Source of the DNA: Halorubrum amylolyticum
GTDB lineage: Archaea; Halobacteriota; Halobacteria; Halobacteriales; Haloferacaceae
Direction of reading: 5' to 3'
Length of the DNA: 64,000 bases
Assembly (NCBI RefSeq): GCF_004114995.1
Contig: NZ_SDJP01000009.1
Span: 1-64,000 of the forward strand
This document shows, piece after piece, positions 8,591 to 17,152 of this stretch (its first letter is position 1; the number at the start of each line of letters is the position of its first letter). The notes below the pieces were generated by a model that was not told the origin of the DNA, searched no databases, and saw only the letters and a list, made by a program, of their open reading frames with translations. Position numbers and translations under genes: made by a program.

Positions 8591-9159
8591 CGGCGGTGAC
8601 ACCCCTCCGCAGTGGGTCCACACCGCCCTGGAACGGTCGATCCGTAAGCGGTTCCGCTCCGTGACCGGTCCGAAATAGGTGGCCCGCACACGTAGTGTCG
8701 CATCAGTTGATTTCTGAATACTACATACCACATCCCCGGTGTAACTGTTCTGGTATGGATAAATTAGGCCGGTGAGGAAAAAGAACGTCCATCAATATCT
8801 TTATTTTCTAAATAAACTCGCGTGCGCTTGTGCAGACGGGCGTCGTCGCCCGCGGTACGCGCCGGCGGCGCACACGCGCGGGGCCGACTTCCCGACGCGA
8901 GGAGCGGGATCGAGCTTTCCGAAGCGCCGAGCGGGATCGATCCGCGGCGAGGAGACTCCGATCCGCGCCGGTCCGCGGCGGCGGATTGTATTTGTGAACT
9001 TCTGTCTGGCTTCGTTACCGCATATATAATTTCAGTTTTTCAAATGGGAAATATACACCGTTCTGACGGCGGGGTTTTCGATCGCTCCGTTACCTACCGT
9101 ATTTTGTGATTTTATAAAAACCGAACTATTTTATGGTGTCCTGTGAAGTTCTAGCCGAA
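8591..9159. promoter_or_regulatory. Divergent control region between nitrate reductase and nitrite reductase
   Basis: More than 560 nt without a convincing gene separate the two divergent halves of the nas cluster. It has three parts: an AT-rich promoter-like stretch for the minus-strand nasA genes (8700-8820, including GGATAAATTAGG), a GC-rich middle (8821-8990) with repeated GAGCGGGATCGA words at 8911 and 8930, and an AT-rich stretch for nitrite reductase (8990-9135). A TTTATAAA box at 9111-9118 lies the right distance to start transcription near 9140. Two forward frames here (8772-9029, 8822-9109) have no homology I recognise and poor codon bias. Nitrogen-source control probably acts in this region; I cannot assign an operator. 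Confidence 0.5.
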
Positions 9160-9225
9160 ATGACTCACCATTCAGCCAATATAGTCGCAGCTCGCTTGGA
9201 CACCACCGACGAGGGTGATCGGTGA
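9160..9225 (+). CDS. Short leader ORF overlapping nitrite reductase
   Basis: An ATG at 9160 opens a 21-codon frame (MTHHSANIV... ending DEGDR) whose TGA (9223-9225) shares its A with the ATG of nitrite reductase in a TGATG overlap. The frame extends back to another ATG at 9133, giving 30 codons, but the TATA box at 9111-9118 predicts a transcript beginning near 9140, so 9160 is the more likely start. The end of this ORF contains GGGTGATC, a strong Shine-Dalgarno match for the downstream gene. This arrangement would couple translation of nitrite reductase to the leader peptide. Coding status is inferred. Confidence 0.35.
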   Translation: MTHHSANIVAARLDTTDEGDR

Positions 9226-10985
9226 TGGCGAACAAGAAGGAAGAGTGGAAATCGGATCTGTACGGCGACGAGGTGCGGGAGAAGATACTGGAGTTCGCCG
9301 AGACGGGGTTCGAGTCGATCCCCGAAGACGAGCGGGAGGCGTGGTTCACCCGGTTCAAGTTCTGGGGGATCTTCCATCAGCGCTCGGGCCAAGAGGGGTA
9401 CTTCATGATGCGGCTGACGAACGCCAACGGGATCTTGGAACCCGATCAGCTCCGCGCGATCGGCGAGGTCGCTCGCGACTACGCGTCGGGGCCGGTGTCG
9501 AACCCCGAGTTCGGCGACGGGTGGATCGACCTGACGACCCGCCAGTCGATCCAGCTTCACTGGATCAAACTCGAAGATATCCCGGAGATCTGGGAGAAGT
9601 TGGAGTCTGTCGGCGTCACCACCCGCTCGTCCGGCGGCGACACGATGCGGAACATTTCCGGCAGCCCGGTCGCCGGCAAGGACGCGAACGAGGTGATCGA
9701 CACGCTTCCGCTGCTCGAACGGTTCCAAGAGGAGATCCGCGGCGACGACGACCTCTGTAACATGCCCCGGAAGTTCAACATCAGCGTTTCCGGGACCCCC
9801 GAGGGCGGCGCGCAGGACGCGATCAACGATATCGGCCTCGAACCGGCCACCACGGTGATCGACGGCGAGGAGATGCTCGGCTTCAACGTGCGCGTCGGCG
9901 GCGGACTCGGCGGCCGCGAGCCCCGCGTCGCTCGCCCTCTCGACGTGTTCGTGACCCCGGACGAGGCGTACGACGTCGTCCGCGGCTTCGTCGAGCTGTA
10001 CCACGACCACGGGGACCGGCAGGTCCGCGCGAAGAATCGCTCGCGCTTCTTCGTCGACGAGCACGGCACCGACTGGATCCGCGACCTCCTCGACGAGGAG
10101 TACGTCGACGCCGACCTGCGGACCGCCGGCGAGGACATCCGCGACGAGTACACGTACAACGCCGGGTCGTCCCCCGACGCCGGGAAGAAAGACTACACCG
10201 GCGTCCACGAACAGGGCGACGGCAAGCGGTACGTCGGCCTCAGCGTCCCCGTCGGCCGGCTCCCGGCCGAGGAGGCGATCGAGCTCGCCGACCTCGCCGA
10301 CGAGTACGGCTCCGGCGAGGTCCGGCTCACGCGCCGGCAGAACCCGATCATCGTCGACGTGGAGCCCGACCGCGTGGACGAGCTGATCGCGGAGCCGCTG
10401 CTCGCGAAACACCGGCCCGAGCCGAACCCGTTCGTCCGCGGCGCGATGGCGTGTACCGGCACCGAGTTCTGCTCGATAGCGCTCGTCGAGACCAAGACGC
10501 GGACGGCGACGATGCTCCGCTGGCTTCGCGACAACGTCGACCTGCCGAACGACGTCGAGCAGCTGAAGATCCACTTCTCCGGCTGTACCGCCGACTGCGG
10601 CCAGGCCAACACGGCGGATATCGGTCTGCTCGGCATGCGGGCGCGCAAGGACGGCGAGATGGTCGAAGCGGTCGACATCGGCGTCGGCGGCGGGATGGGC
10701 GAGGAGCCATCCTTCGTCGACTACGTCCAACAGCGGGTGCCGGCCGACGAGGCGCCCGGAGCCATCCGGAACCTGATCGAGGCGTTCGCGGAGCGCCGCG
10801 ATCCGGGGCAGACCTTCCGCGAGTGGGCCGACGCGACCGACAACGAGACGCTCGCGGAGCTGTGCGAGCCCGAGGAGACCGACTACGCTGACCCGTCGCT
10901 CACCGACGCGAAGCAGTCGTGGTACCCCTTCGCCGATGAGGGCACGACGGCGGCGAACCCGGGGGTGGCCTCGTCGGATGACTGA
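9225..10985 (+). CDS. nasD: Ferredoxin-nitrite reductase (siroheme/4Fe-4S)
   Basis: A 586-residue assimilatory nitrite reductase that takes nitrite to ammonium with six electrons from ferredoxin. The siroheme/[4Fe-4S] ligands are C410-x5-C416 (CTGTEFC) and C454-x3-C458 (CTADC). Two ferrodoxin-like half domains (GWIDLTTRQSIQLHWI early, GSGEVRLTRRQNPII later) complete the sulfite/nitrite reductase architecture. Start choice lies between GTG at 9222 and ATG at 9225; GGGTGATC at 9213-9220 is a near-perfect match to the 16S rRNA 3' end and supports either. The gene diverges from the nitrate reductases and continues directly into a small overlapping ORF. Confidence 0.92.
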   Translation: MANKKEEWKSDLYGDEVREKILEFAETGFESIPEDEREAWFTRFKFWGIFHQRSGQEGYFMMRLTNANGILEPDQLRAIGEVARDYASGPVSNPEFGDGWIDLTTRQSIQLHWIKLEDIPEIWEKLESVGVTTRSSGGDTMRNISGSPVAGKDANEVIDTLPLLERFQEEIRGDDDLCNMPRKFNISVSGTPEGGAQDAINDIGLEPATTVIDGEEMLGFNVRVGGGLGGREPRVARPLDVFVTPDEAYDVVRGFVELYHDHGDRQVRAKNRSRFFVDEHGTDWIRDLLDEEYVDADLRTAGEDIRDEYTYNAGSSPDAGKKDYTGVHEQGDGKRYVGLSVPVGRLPAEEAIELADLADEYGSGEVRLTRRQNPIIVDVEPDRVDELIAEPLLAKHRPEPNPFVRGAMACTGTEFCSIALVETKTRTATMLRWLRDNVDLPNDVEQLKIHFSGCTADCGQANTADIGLLGMRARKDGEMVEAVDIGVGGGMGEEPSFVDYVQQRVPADEAPGAIRNLIEAFAERRDPGQTFREWADATDNETLAELCEPEETDYADPSLTDAKQSWYPFADEGTTAANPGVASSDD

Positions 10986-11118
10986 TCGTCCGATCGGTCC
11001 GGCGGCGGACGACGGCGCGACCGCCGGCGAGGACCCCGCGACCGTCAGCGGAGACGCCGCGGACGACCGCGCGCAACACGCGTCGGCCGACGTCGCACCG
11101 GAGCTGTTCGGCTGGTAG
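10978..11118 (+). CDS. Small acidic protein overlapping nitrite reductase
   Basis: A 46-residue ORF begins at an ATG that overlaps the last codons and the stop of nitrite reductase (ATGACTGA). The product is acidic (GPAADDGATAGEDPATVSGD) and ends in the hydrophobic motif APELFGW. I do not recognise a family. The overlap, the acidic composition typical of halophile proteins and its position before a DUF6360-like gene argue that it is translated as part of the nitrite reductase transcript. A role as a small partner or regulator of nitrite reductase is speculation. Confidence 0.42.
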   Translation: MTDRPIGPAADDGATAGEDPATVSGDAADDRAQHASADVAPELFGW

Positions 11119-11199
11119 CCCGGCGCCGACGGGGCCGCCGTGACCGCTTCTCGCCCGCCGGTCGGAACTTCCATGGCGCTCCCCGCCGTCCGGCCGGGC

Positions 11200-11487
11200 A
11201 TGAACGAGCGGATCACGTCGGTGACCGCGCACACCACGCTGGACCTCGTCGACGGGGCGGCCGTCGGCTACGACTGGACCGAGGACGCCACGGGCGTGCT
11301 GAACGTCACCGCGTCCGACGAGGAGCCGGACCGCGTCGAACTGCAGTTCGAACTCGATGGGCTCGAGGTCGACGGCCTCCCGAACCACGCCGACCGGGTC
11401 GACCTCACGCCCGAGCAGGCCCGGACGGTCGCGGCCGCGTTGACGCGACACGCGGACCGAATCGACGAGGGCGGAGAGGACGACTGA
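11200..11487 (+). CDS. DUF6360-like small haloarchaeal protein
   Basis: A 95-residue protein (MNERITSVTAHTTLDLVDG, then LTPEQARTVAAALTRHADRI) that I associate with haloarchaeal DUF6360; the function is unknown. It contains a beta-rich first half and a C-terminal helix. The ATG at 11200 was chosen because the conserved part begins there; an in-frame ATG at 11140 would add a proline-rich, poorly biased stretch. It lies about 80 nt after the small ORF behind nitrite reductase and may share its transcript, but nothing in the sequence ties it to nitrogen metabolism. Confidence 0.65.
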   Translation: MNERITSVTAHTTLDLVDGAAVGYDWTEDATGVLNVTASDEEPDRVELQFELDGLEVDGLPNHADRVDLTPEQARTVAAALTRHADRIDEGGEDD

Positions 11488-11584
11488 GGGACGGGGGAGA
11501 CGGGTCTGACTACCGGAGGGCGCGGAACGCAGCGAGTTGCACCGCCACGCGAGCGTTTAAGCCCGGTCGCGGCCTCCCGCCGGT

Positions 11585-12865
11585 ATGAGCGCTCTCGACG
11601 ACGACGCGTATCGCGCGTTCCGCCGCGACCTCCACCGCCACCCCGAGCCGGCGTGGCGCGAGTTCTACACCACCGCCCGGATCGTCGAGGAGCTGCGCGA
11701 GCGCGACCTCACCGAGCTGTACGTCGGCCCGGACGCGCTGGCGGCCGACGACCGCATGAACGTCCCCGGCGACGAGGAACTCGCGGAGTGGGAGCAGCGC
11801 GCCCGCGACGCGGGCGCGGACCCGGAGGTCGTCGATCAGCTCTCGGGCGGGTACACCGGCTGCGTCGCGGTCGCGGAGCGCGGCCCCGGTCCCGTGGTCG
11901 GGCTTCGGGTCGACATCGACGCGCTCCCGGTGACCGAGTCCGCCGGCAACGACCACGTCCCCGCGGCCGAGGGGTTCCGCTCGGAGCGCGAGGGGTACAT
12001 GCACGCGTGCGGTCACGACGCGCACGCGACGATGGGGCTCGGGACCCTCGACGCGGTGCTCGAATCCGACTTCTCGGGCACTCTCAAGGTGTTCTTCCAG
12101 CCGGGCGAAGAGCAGGTCGCGGGCGGCAAGCCGATGGCGGAGTCGGGCCACCTCGACGACGTGGACTACCTCTACGCGGTCCACGTCGGCCTCGATCACC
12201 CCTCCGGCGAGGTCGTCTGCGGCGTCGACGGGTTCCTCGCGGTCCGGCACTTCCTCGCGGAGTTCACCGGCGAGCCGGCCCACGCGGGCGCGCGGCCGGA
12301 GCAGGGCCGGAACGCGGTGCAGGCGATGGCGGCCGCGGTCCAGAACCTCTACGCGATCCCCCGCCACGCCGACGGGCCGACCCGGGTGAACGCCGGGATC
12401 GTCGGCGGCGGCACCGCGACGAACGTCATCCCCGAGGAGTCGCTGATCGAGGGCGAGCTCCGGGGCGCGACGACCGAGCTGGCCGACTACATGTCCGACC
12501 ACGCCGACCGAATTCTGGAGTCGGCCGCCGAGATGCACGACTGCGAAGTCGAGGTCTCGACGAAGGGCGAGGCCCCCAGCGCGACGAGCGACGACGTGCT
12601 CGCCGGGATCGTCGGCGAGGTCGCGGGCGGCGTGGCGGGCGTCACCGAGATCGTCGACAGCGCCGACCTCGGGGGGTCGGAGGACGCCACCTACCTGATG
12701 CAGTCGGTCCAGAAGCGCGGCGGGCTCGCCTGCTACGTCGGCGTCGGCACGGACCACCCCGGCGGTCATCACACGAGCACGTTCGACGTGGTGGAAGACG
12801 ACATCGCGGTCGGGATCGGCGTGCTCGCCGGGGCGATTCGGCAGGTCGCCGAGTCGCGGCCCTGA
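11585..12865 (+). CDS. M20-family amidohydrolase (AbgA/hippurate-hydrolase-like)
   Basis: A 426-residue metal-dependent amidohydrolase of peptidase family M20D. Zinc-site motifs are visible: HRHPEPAWREF near the N-terminus, GLRVDIDALPV, HACGHDAHATMGLG, FFQPGEEQVAGG, and the closing GGHHTSTFDV. A lid domain containing GEPAHAGARPEQGRNAVQAMAA is inserted. Relatives cleave acyl- or aryl-amide bonds, for example N-acyl amino acids, hippurate, indoleacetyl amino acids or p-aminobenzoyl-glutamate. An insertion (residues about 45-85, with DALAADDRMNVPGDEEL) resembles the AbgA subgroup. The actual substrate cannot be read from sequence. Confidence 0.82.
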   Translation: MSALDDDAYRAFRRDLHRHPEPAWREFYTTARIVEELRERDLTELYVGPDALAADDRMNVPGDEELAEWEQRARDAGADPEVVDQLSGGYTGCVAVAERGPGPVVGLRVDIDALPVTESAGNDHVPAAEGFRSEREGYMHACGHDAHATMGLGTLDAVLESDFSGTLKVFFQPGEEQVAGGKPMAESGHLDDVDYLYAVHVGLDHPSGEVVCGVDGFLAVRHFLAEFTGEPAHAGARPEQGRNAVQAMAAAVQNLYAIPRHADGPTRVNAGIVGGGTATNVIPEESLIEGELRGATTELADYMSDHADRILESAAEMHDCEVEVSTKGEAPSATSDDVLAGIVGEVAGGVAGVTEIVDSADLGGSEDATYLMQSVQKRGGLACYVGVGTDHPGGHHTSTFDVVEDDIAVGIGVLAGAIRQVAESRP

Positions 12866-12866
12866 G

Positions 12867-12958
12867 TGAGGAGAAAGGGGTGACGCGGAGAGGGTGTTGA
12901 GCGGAAAGGGGGGTAAAGCGGAAAGGCGGTAAAGCGGAAAAACGGGCAAACGGAGACG
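12867..12958 (+). repeat. Purine-rich degenerate repeat tract
   Basis: Between two convergent genes lies a G/A-rich stretch containing three imperfect copies of a GCGGAAA unit (from about 12900: GCGGAAAGGGGGGTAAA, GCGGAAAGGCGGTAAA, GCGGAAAAACGGGCAAA), with a period of about 16 nt. Read on the minus strand it is pyrimidine-rich. It may act in termination of the converging transcripts or be a replication-slippage product; no coding potential is seen. Confidence 0.5.
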
Positions 12959-12959
12959 G

Positions 12960-13139
12960 CTACTCTGTCGTCCCCGTCGCTCCGGCCATCTCCTCACCGC
13001 ACTCGGGGCACCGCTCGCGTGGACCGTCGAACTCCTCACCGCAGGCGGGACACCGGAACGTCTCGGCGCTCTCGACCTCGCTCTTCGCCGTCTGCTTGAA
13101 CTCCTCCACCCGTCGGCCGAGCTCGGTGAATAGCCCCAT
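12960..13139 (-). CDS. Small zinc-ribbon protein
   Basis: A 59-residue protein with an N-terminal helix (MGLFTELGRRVEEFKQTAK) followed by a two-knuckle zinc ribbon: C30-P-A-C33 and C44-P-E-C47. It resembles the many short CPxCG-type zinc finger proteins of haloarchaea, most with unknown roles. The ATG at 13139 sits at the beginning of the amphipathic helix; the much longer open frame upstream reads antisense to geranylgeranyl reductase and is discarded. It lies 86 nt downstream of the reductase gene on the same strand. Confidence 0.75.
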   Translation of the reverse strand: MGLFTELGRRVEEFKQTAKSEVESAETFRCPACGEEFDGPRERCPECGEEMAGATGTTE

Positions 13140-13225
13140 GGTCCTTCGTACAAGAGAGCGACGAGACAAAAGCGTTCGCCGGGACACCCCGGACGAGACA
13201 CGCCCCGAAGCGACCGGAGCGCGAC

Positions 13226-14596
13226 TCAGTACTTCGCGTCCGCGCCGGTCGTCTCGTAGATCCGGTCCATGATCGCGTCGCGCTCGCGGGTCCAGTTCGC
13301 CATCGCGGCGGGGCTGGTGGGGTACGCGTCGTAGTGGTCGAGCAGCTCGTCGGCGAGCGTCTTCGTCTGGTAGAAGTTCCGGATCGTCCCCCAGTAGCCG
13401 AAGCTCTTGACGGCCGCCTTCAGCTTCAGGCCGAAGGACATCGAGGTCGACCCCTCGTACAGCGCCTCCGCGAGCTTCTCGCCTGGCAGCGCCGCGAGCA
13501 GCCCCATCAGGTCGTCCACGTCGACCGCGGTCGAGAGCACGTTGTACACGTCGAGGCCGGCGTATCGGCCGCCGAAGTGGTCCATCACGCGGGTGTTGTA
13601 CCGCCAGAGGTTCTCCTCGCTCACGTCTCCGTCGGAGACCGCCTTCACCGCCTGCTCGCCGGCGTACTTGCCCGCGTACGCCGCGCCCGCGATGCCGCCC
13701 CCGGTCGTCGGGTTGACGTGGCCCGCCGCGTCGCCGACCGCCATGTACCCCGGCGCGACCGCCGAGTCGTACGGGCGGCGGGTCGGGAGCGCGGCCCCGA
13801 GCTTGTCTTTGACCTCCGCGCCCTCGAACTCGGGGCGGTTCCGGAGGTCGCGTTTCAGCGCCTCGACGAGCTGCATCGGCTCCTCGTTCATCTGGAAGCC
13901 GAGGCCGACGTTGATCTCGGTCGCGGTCCGCGGGAAGTACCAGAGGTAGCCCGCGGCGCGGTCGGTCGCCTTGAACACGAGGGCGTCGTCCCACTCGACC
14001 GGCTCCGGAACTTCGACGATCTCGCGGTACGCCGAGCAGAACTGCGAGTACCGGACGTTGGTGTCGAACGTCGTCCCCTCGAAGTCCGCCTTGTCCTGTA
14101 ACAGCGACAGCGACCCGGCGCCGTCGATGACGAGGTCCGCCTCGTAGGTGACCGGGTCCCCCTTGCGCTTGGCGCGCAGTCCCGTGACCCGCCCGTCTGC
14201 GGTCTGGATCACGTCGTTGATCACGGTGTCGTAGTGGAAGTCGACGCCGGCGTCCTCCGCGCCGGAGATGATCCGCCGGCCGTACTCCCAGCGGTCGATG
14301 ACGGCGAGTTCGCCCGGGACGGGGATCTCGAGGACGGTGTCCTCCTGCGGGATCTCGAAGCGCCCGTGGTCGACGCCGGTGTTCGTGAACGCCGGCTCCA
14401 GCCGGTCTTTCGGGATCGCCTCCGGGAAGGCGTCGGCGCCCTTCAGCGCGTCGCCGCAGGCGATGTGGCCGGCCTCCTCAGCGTCCTTCCGCTCGACGAT
14501 GACGACGTCGAGCCCCTCGTTCGCGATCGTCGCGGCCGCGTAACAGCCGGCGGTCCCGGCGCCCGCCACGACGACGTCGTACTCGTCGATGCTCAT
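13226..14596 (-). CDS. Geranylgeranyl reductase / digeranylgeranylglycerophospholipid reductase
   Basis: A 456-residue FAD-dependent reductase that saturates the double bonds of geranylgeranyl chains in archaeal lipids. The N-terminal Rossmann motif is G12-A-G14-T-A-G17; the PxxYxWxFP-like substrate motif appears as GYLWYFPRTATEINVGLG; and the FAD-binding C-terminal motif is GYMAVGDAAGHVNPTTGGGI. It ends with a helical domain typical of the family. The ATG at 14596 gives the canonical MSIDEYDVVVAGAG start; the longer open frame upstream overlaps the ABC permease in the wrong frame. The protein is probably membrane-associated. Haloarchaea have several paralogues, so whether it acts on phospholipids or quinone side chains is open. 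Confidence 0.85.
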   Translation of the reverse strand: MSIDEYDVVVAGAGTAGCYAAATIANEGLDVVIVERKDAEEAGHIACGDALKGADAFPEAIPKDRLEPAFTNTGVDHGRFEIPQEDTVLEIPVPGELAVIDRWEYGRRIISGAEDAGVDFHYDTVINDVIQTADGRVTGLRAKRKGDPVTYEADLVIDGAGSLSLLQDKADFEGTTFDTNVRYSQFCSAYREIVEVPEPVEWDDALVFKATDRAAGYLWYFPRTATEINVGLGFQMNEEPMQLVEALKRDLRNRPEFEGAEVKDKLGAALPTRRPYDSAVAPGYMAVGDAAGHVNPTTGGGIAGAAYAGKYAGEQAVKAVSDGDVSEENLWRYNTRVMDHFGGRYAGLDVYNVLSTAVDVDDLMGLLAALPGEKLAEALYEGSTSMSFGLKLKAAVKSFGYWGTIRNFYQTKTLADELLDHYDAYPTSPAAMANWTRERDAIMDRIYETTGADAKY

Positions 14597-14736
14597 ACCA
14601 CGTGCGTGGTCGCCCCTGTGGCAAAACTCTTTGTTCCCGATTCGGTCGCCTGTTCGACGACACGAGAGGGATACGGACGGGAGAAAGTGGGAAAACAGCG
14701 ACCGTGACCGGAAACGGTGAGCCGAGGCCCGCTTGG

Positions 14737-15789
14737 CTAGTCCTCGGTCTCGTAGTGTTCGCCCGCCGCCTCGGGCAGACGGGTCCGGCCGACCAACGCG
14801 AGCACCAGGATGACGACCACGTACGGGATCGTCTGGACCAGCGTGTCGGGGATCGCGTAGCCGAGCTGCTGGAGCCGGATCTGGACCGCGTCGAGCCCGG
14901 CGAACAGCACGCCCGCGCCGAGCGTCCCGACCGGGTTGTAGTTGCCGAACAGGTACGCCACGATGGCGATGAACCCCTTGCCCTGCACCATCGTCTCGCC
15001 GGAGCCGACGAACTGGCCGATCGAGAGCGCGAGCGCGGAGCCGCCGACGCCGGAGAGCACGCCGGAGAGGAGCACGCCGGCGTGACGCACCTTCGAGACG
15101 GAGACGCCCACCGTGTCGAGCGCCTTCGGGTTCTCCCCGGCCGCCCGCAGGTGCTTGCCGAACGCGGTGCGGTTCAGCGCCCACCACGAGAGCAGCGTCG
15201 CGACGACCACCATCGCCGCGGAGTACCGCCAGCCGACGCGCGCGCCGAGGTTCGGCGTGTTGACGCCGCCGAAGAACACCGTCGACATGAACGGCGCGAG
15301 CCCGAGCGCGATGAGCCAGACTGCCAGTCCCGCGATGATCTGGTCCGCCTTGAACTCGATGCAGACGATGCCGAACACGCCTGAAAGTGCGGTCGAGGCG
15401 ACGATCCCGCCGAGGAAACCGACCCAGATGGCGGGCACGCCGAGGACGGTGTTCCCGATCCCGACGATCGAGGCGACGTAGACGGAGACGAACGCCGAGA
15501 TGATCAACAGCCCCTCAAGTCCGATGTTGATGACGCCGGATTTCTCGGCGAAGATGCCGCCGAGCCCGGCGAGCACGATGGGCGCCGCCAGCCGCGCCGT
15601 CGACGACGCCGTGCTCGTCGAGAAGACGATCCCTGAGAGGTCGCCCGCGACGGACTCGGGGAACAGCGCGCCGAGCACCAGCAGCGCGCCGAGCACCCCG
15701 ACGGTGCTCACGATCAGCGACCGCACGTAGTCGGACTCGATCAGGTCGTCGAGGACCGGGATCGTGACGTCCGCGAGCGGGTTACGCAT
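14737..15789 (-). CDS. Nucleoside-type ABC importer, permease 2 (NupQ/YufQ-like)
   Basis: A 350-residue integral membrane permease of the BPD_transp_2 class with 8-10 hydrophobic segments. The motifs SGVINIGLEGLLIISAF and SVSKVRHAGVLLSGVLSGVGG are typical of permeases paired with BMP-type binding proteins for nucleosides or simple sugars. The ATG at 15789 overlaps the stop of permease 1 by 8 nt, showing translational coupling. It is the last gene of the minus-strand operon: binding protein, ATPase, permease 1, permease 2. Substrate is inferred from family. Confidence 0.88.
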   Translation of the reverse strand: MRNPLADVTIPVLDDLIESDYVRSLIVSTVGVLGALLVLGALFPESVAGDLSGIVFSTSTASSTARLAAPIVLAGLGGIFAEKSGVINIGLEGLLIISAFVSVYVASIVGIGNTVLGVPAIWVGFLGGIVASTALSGVFGIVCIEFKADQIIAGLAVWLIALGLAPFMSTVFFGGVNTPNLGARVGWRYSAAMVVVATLLSWWALNRTAFGKHLRAAGENPKALDTVGVSVSKVRHAGVLLSGVLSGVGGSALALSIGQFVGSGETMVQGKGFIAIVAYLFGNYNPVGTLGAGVLFAGLDAVQIRLQQLGYAIPDTLVQTIPYVVVILVLALVGRTRLPEAAGEHYETED

Positions 15790-17152
15790 CGGCCTCACCT
15801 CCTTCGACGGCGGCCGTGTCGTCCGCCGGCTTCGCGGCGGGCGACTCCGTGCCGTCCGAGCCGCCGCCGCCCGATCCGGCGGCCCCACCGGGACCCGACG
15901 ACCCCATCCCCGCGTACCGGCCGAACATCCGGAAGAACTCCGGCATGGCCACGAACAGGATGATCAGTCCGCGCAACACGCCGACGAGCTGGGTCGGCAC
16001 GTTCGTGCGGAAGCCGATCTCTAAGGCGCCGCCCTTCAGCAGGCCGAAGAGGAACGCCGCCGGCAACACGCCGAGCGGGTTGTTGCCGGCGAGGATGGAG
16101 ACCGTGATCCCGTCGAACCCGAGGTCCGGGATCGACGCCATCCATCGCCCCTCCGACATCAGCACCCACAGCGATCCGCCGACGCCGCCGATCGCGCCCG
16201 AGAGCGTCATCGCCCGCACGGTCGTGGCCTTCGCGTTCACGCCGCCGTACTCGGCGGCGGCCGCCTGCACCCCGCTGGTGCGCAGGTCGTAGCCGAACGA
16301 GGTGTGCTCGACGAGGTAGTAGAGCCCGGCGATGAAGCCGATCCCGACCAGAAGCGCCAGCAGCGCGAAGTCGCTCGACTCCGGAAAGAGCCACGGGAGG
16401 AACTGCGCGTGTTCGGGGACGTACTCGGTGGCGACGACCGACGACCCCTCGGCGCGGAACACCTCCAACACGAGGACGTACGCGATGTTCGCCGCGATGA
16501 AGTTGAGCATGATCGTCGTGATCACCTCGTTGGCGTCGGCGTACGCCTTCAACGCGCCCGGTATCGCGCCCCAAAAGCCGCCCCCGACGGCGCCCGCGAG
16601 GAGTCCGATACCGATTAGCGCGACGCCCGCGACGGGACCCTCCGGGAGGAACGGCGCCGCGGCGAGTACGGTCAGCGCGGTCGCCAGCGCCCCGACGGCC
16701 AGTTGGCCCTGCGTCCCGATGTTGAACAGCCCGGCGCGGAACGCGACCGCGACGGAGAGCCCGGTGAAGATCAGAAGCGTCGTCTCCGAAAGCGTCAGCC
16801 CGAGAGAGAGGTTGAACGGCGTCCAGTTGGGGTTGAGCAGTCCCGGCTCACCGACCGCGAACGGGTATCCCAGCGCGCCGTTGAACAGGACGAGGTACAC
16901 CTCGACCGGGTCGTAACAGAAGCCGATCCCGGTGAGCGGCATCGCCCACGCCGCGGTGCCACACTCGGCGACGCGTCCGGAGACGAGCACGATGACGAAC
17001 CCGACGGCGATCGAAAGCAGGATCGCCGCGACGCTTATCAGGAGGCGCTCGGCGACCGATCGGTCGACGAACGGCGCGACGACCCGGCGTGCGATCGACG
17101 GGACCCGGTCGGACGGGGACCCGTCGTCGGCCCCGGCGTCGGAGCGAGTCAC
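15782..17152 (-). CDS. Nucleoside-type ABC importer, permease 1 (NupP/YufP-like)
   Basis: A 456-residue permease of the same family as its neighbour, with an N-terminal cytoplasmic extension, about nine membrane segments and a disordered Gly/Ser/Glu-rich tail (GPGGAAGSGGGGSDG onward). The family motif is RAGLFNIGTQGQLAVGA. It starts with GTG at 17152, which overlaps the stop codon of the ATPase gene in a GTGA arrangement. A periplasmic-side region with two Cys (ECGTAAW... GFCYDP) occurs around residues 68-84. Together with permease 2 it should form the heterodimeric channel of the importer. Confidence 0.88.
   Translation of the reverse strand: MTRSDAGADDGSPSDRVPSIARRVVAPFVDRSVAERLLISVAAILLSIAVGFVIVLVSGRVAECGTAAWAMPLTGIGFCYDPVEVYLVLFNGALGYPFAVGEPGLLNPNWTPFNLSLGLTLSETTLLIFTGLSVAVAFRAGLFNIGTQGQLAVGALATALTVLAAAPFLPEGPVAGVALIGIGLLAGAVGGGFWGAIPGALKAYADANEVITTIMLNFIAANIAYVLVLEVFRAEGSSVVATEYVPEHAQFLPWLFPESSDFALLALLVGIGFIAGLYYLVEHTSFGYDLRTSGVQAAAAEYGGVNAKATTVRAMTLSGAIGGVGGSLWVLMSEGRWMASIPDLGFDGITVSILAGNNPLGVLPAAFLFGLLKGGALEIGFRTNVPTQLVGVLRGLIILFVAMPEFFRMFGRYAGMGSSGPGGAAGSGGGGSDGTESPAAKPADDTAAVEGGEADA

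Noticed and set aside
6412..8726. Shared 9-mer ATACTACAT in both nasA upstream regions
   Set aside because: The two copies have opposite orientation relative to their genes and a 9-nt match between two AT-rich spacers is expected fairly often by chance.
8772..9109. Two forward ORFs in the nas divergent region
   Set aside because: Overlapping frames with basic composition and no family; they coincide with promoter-like AT-rich patches.
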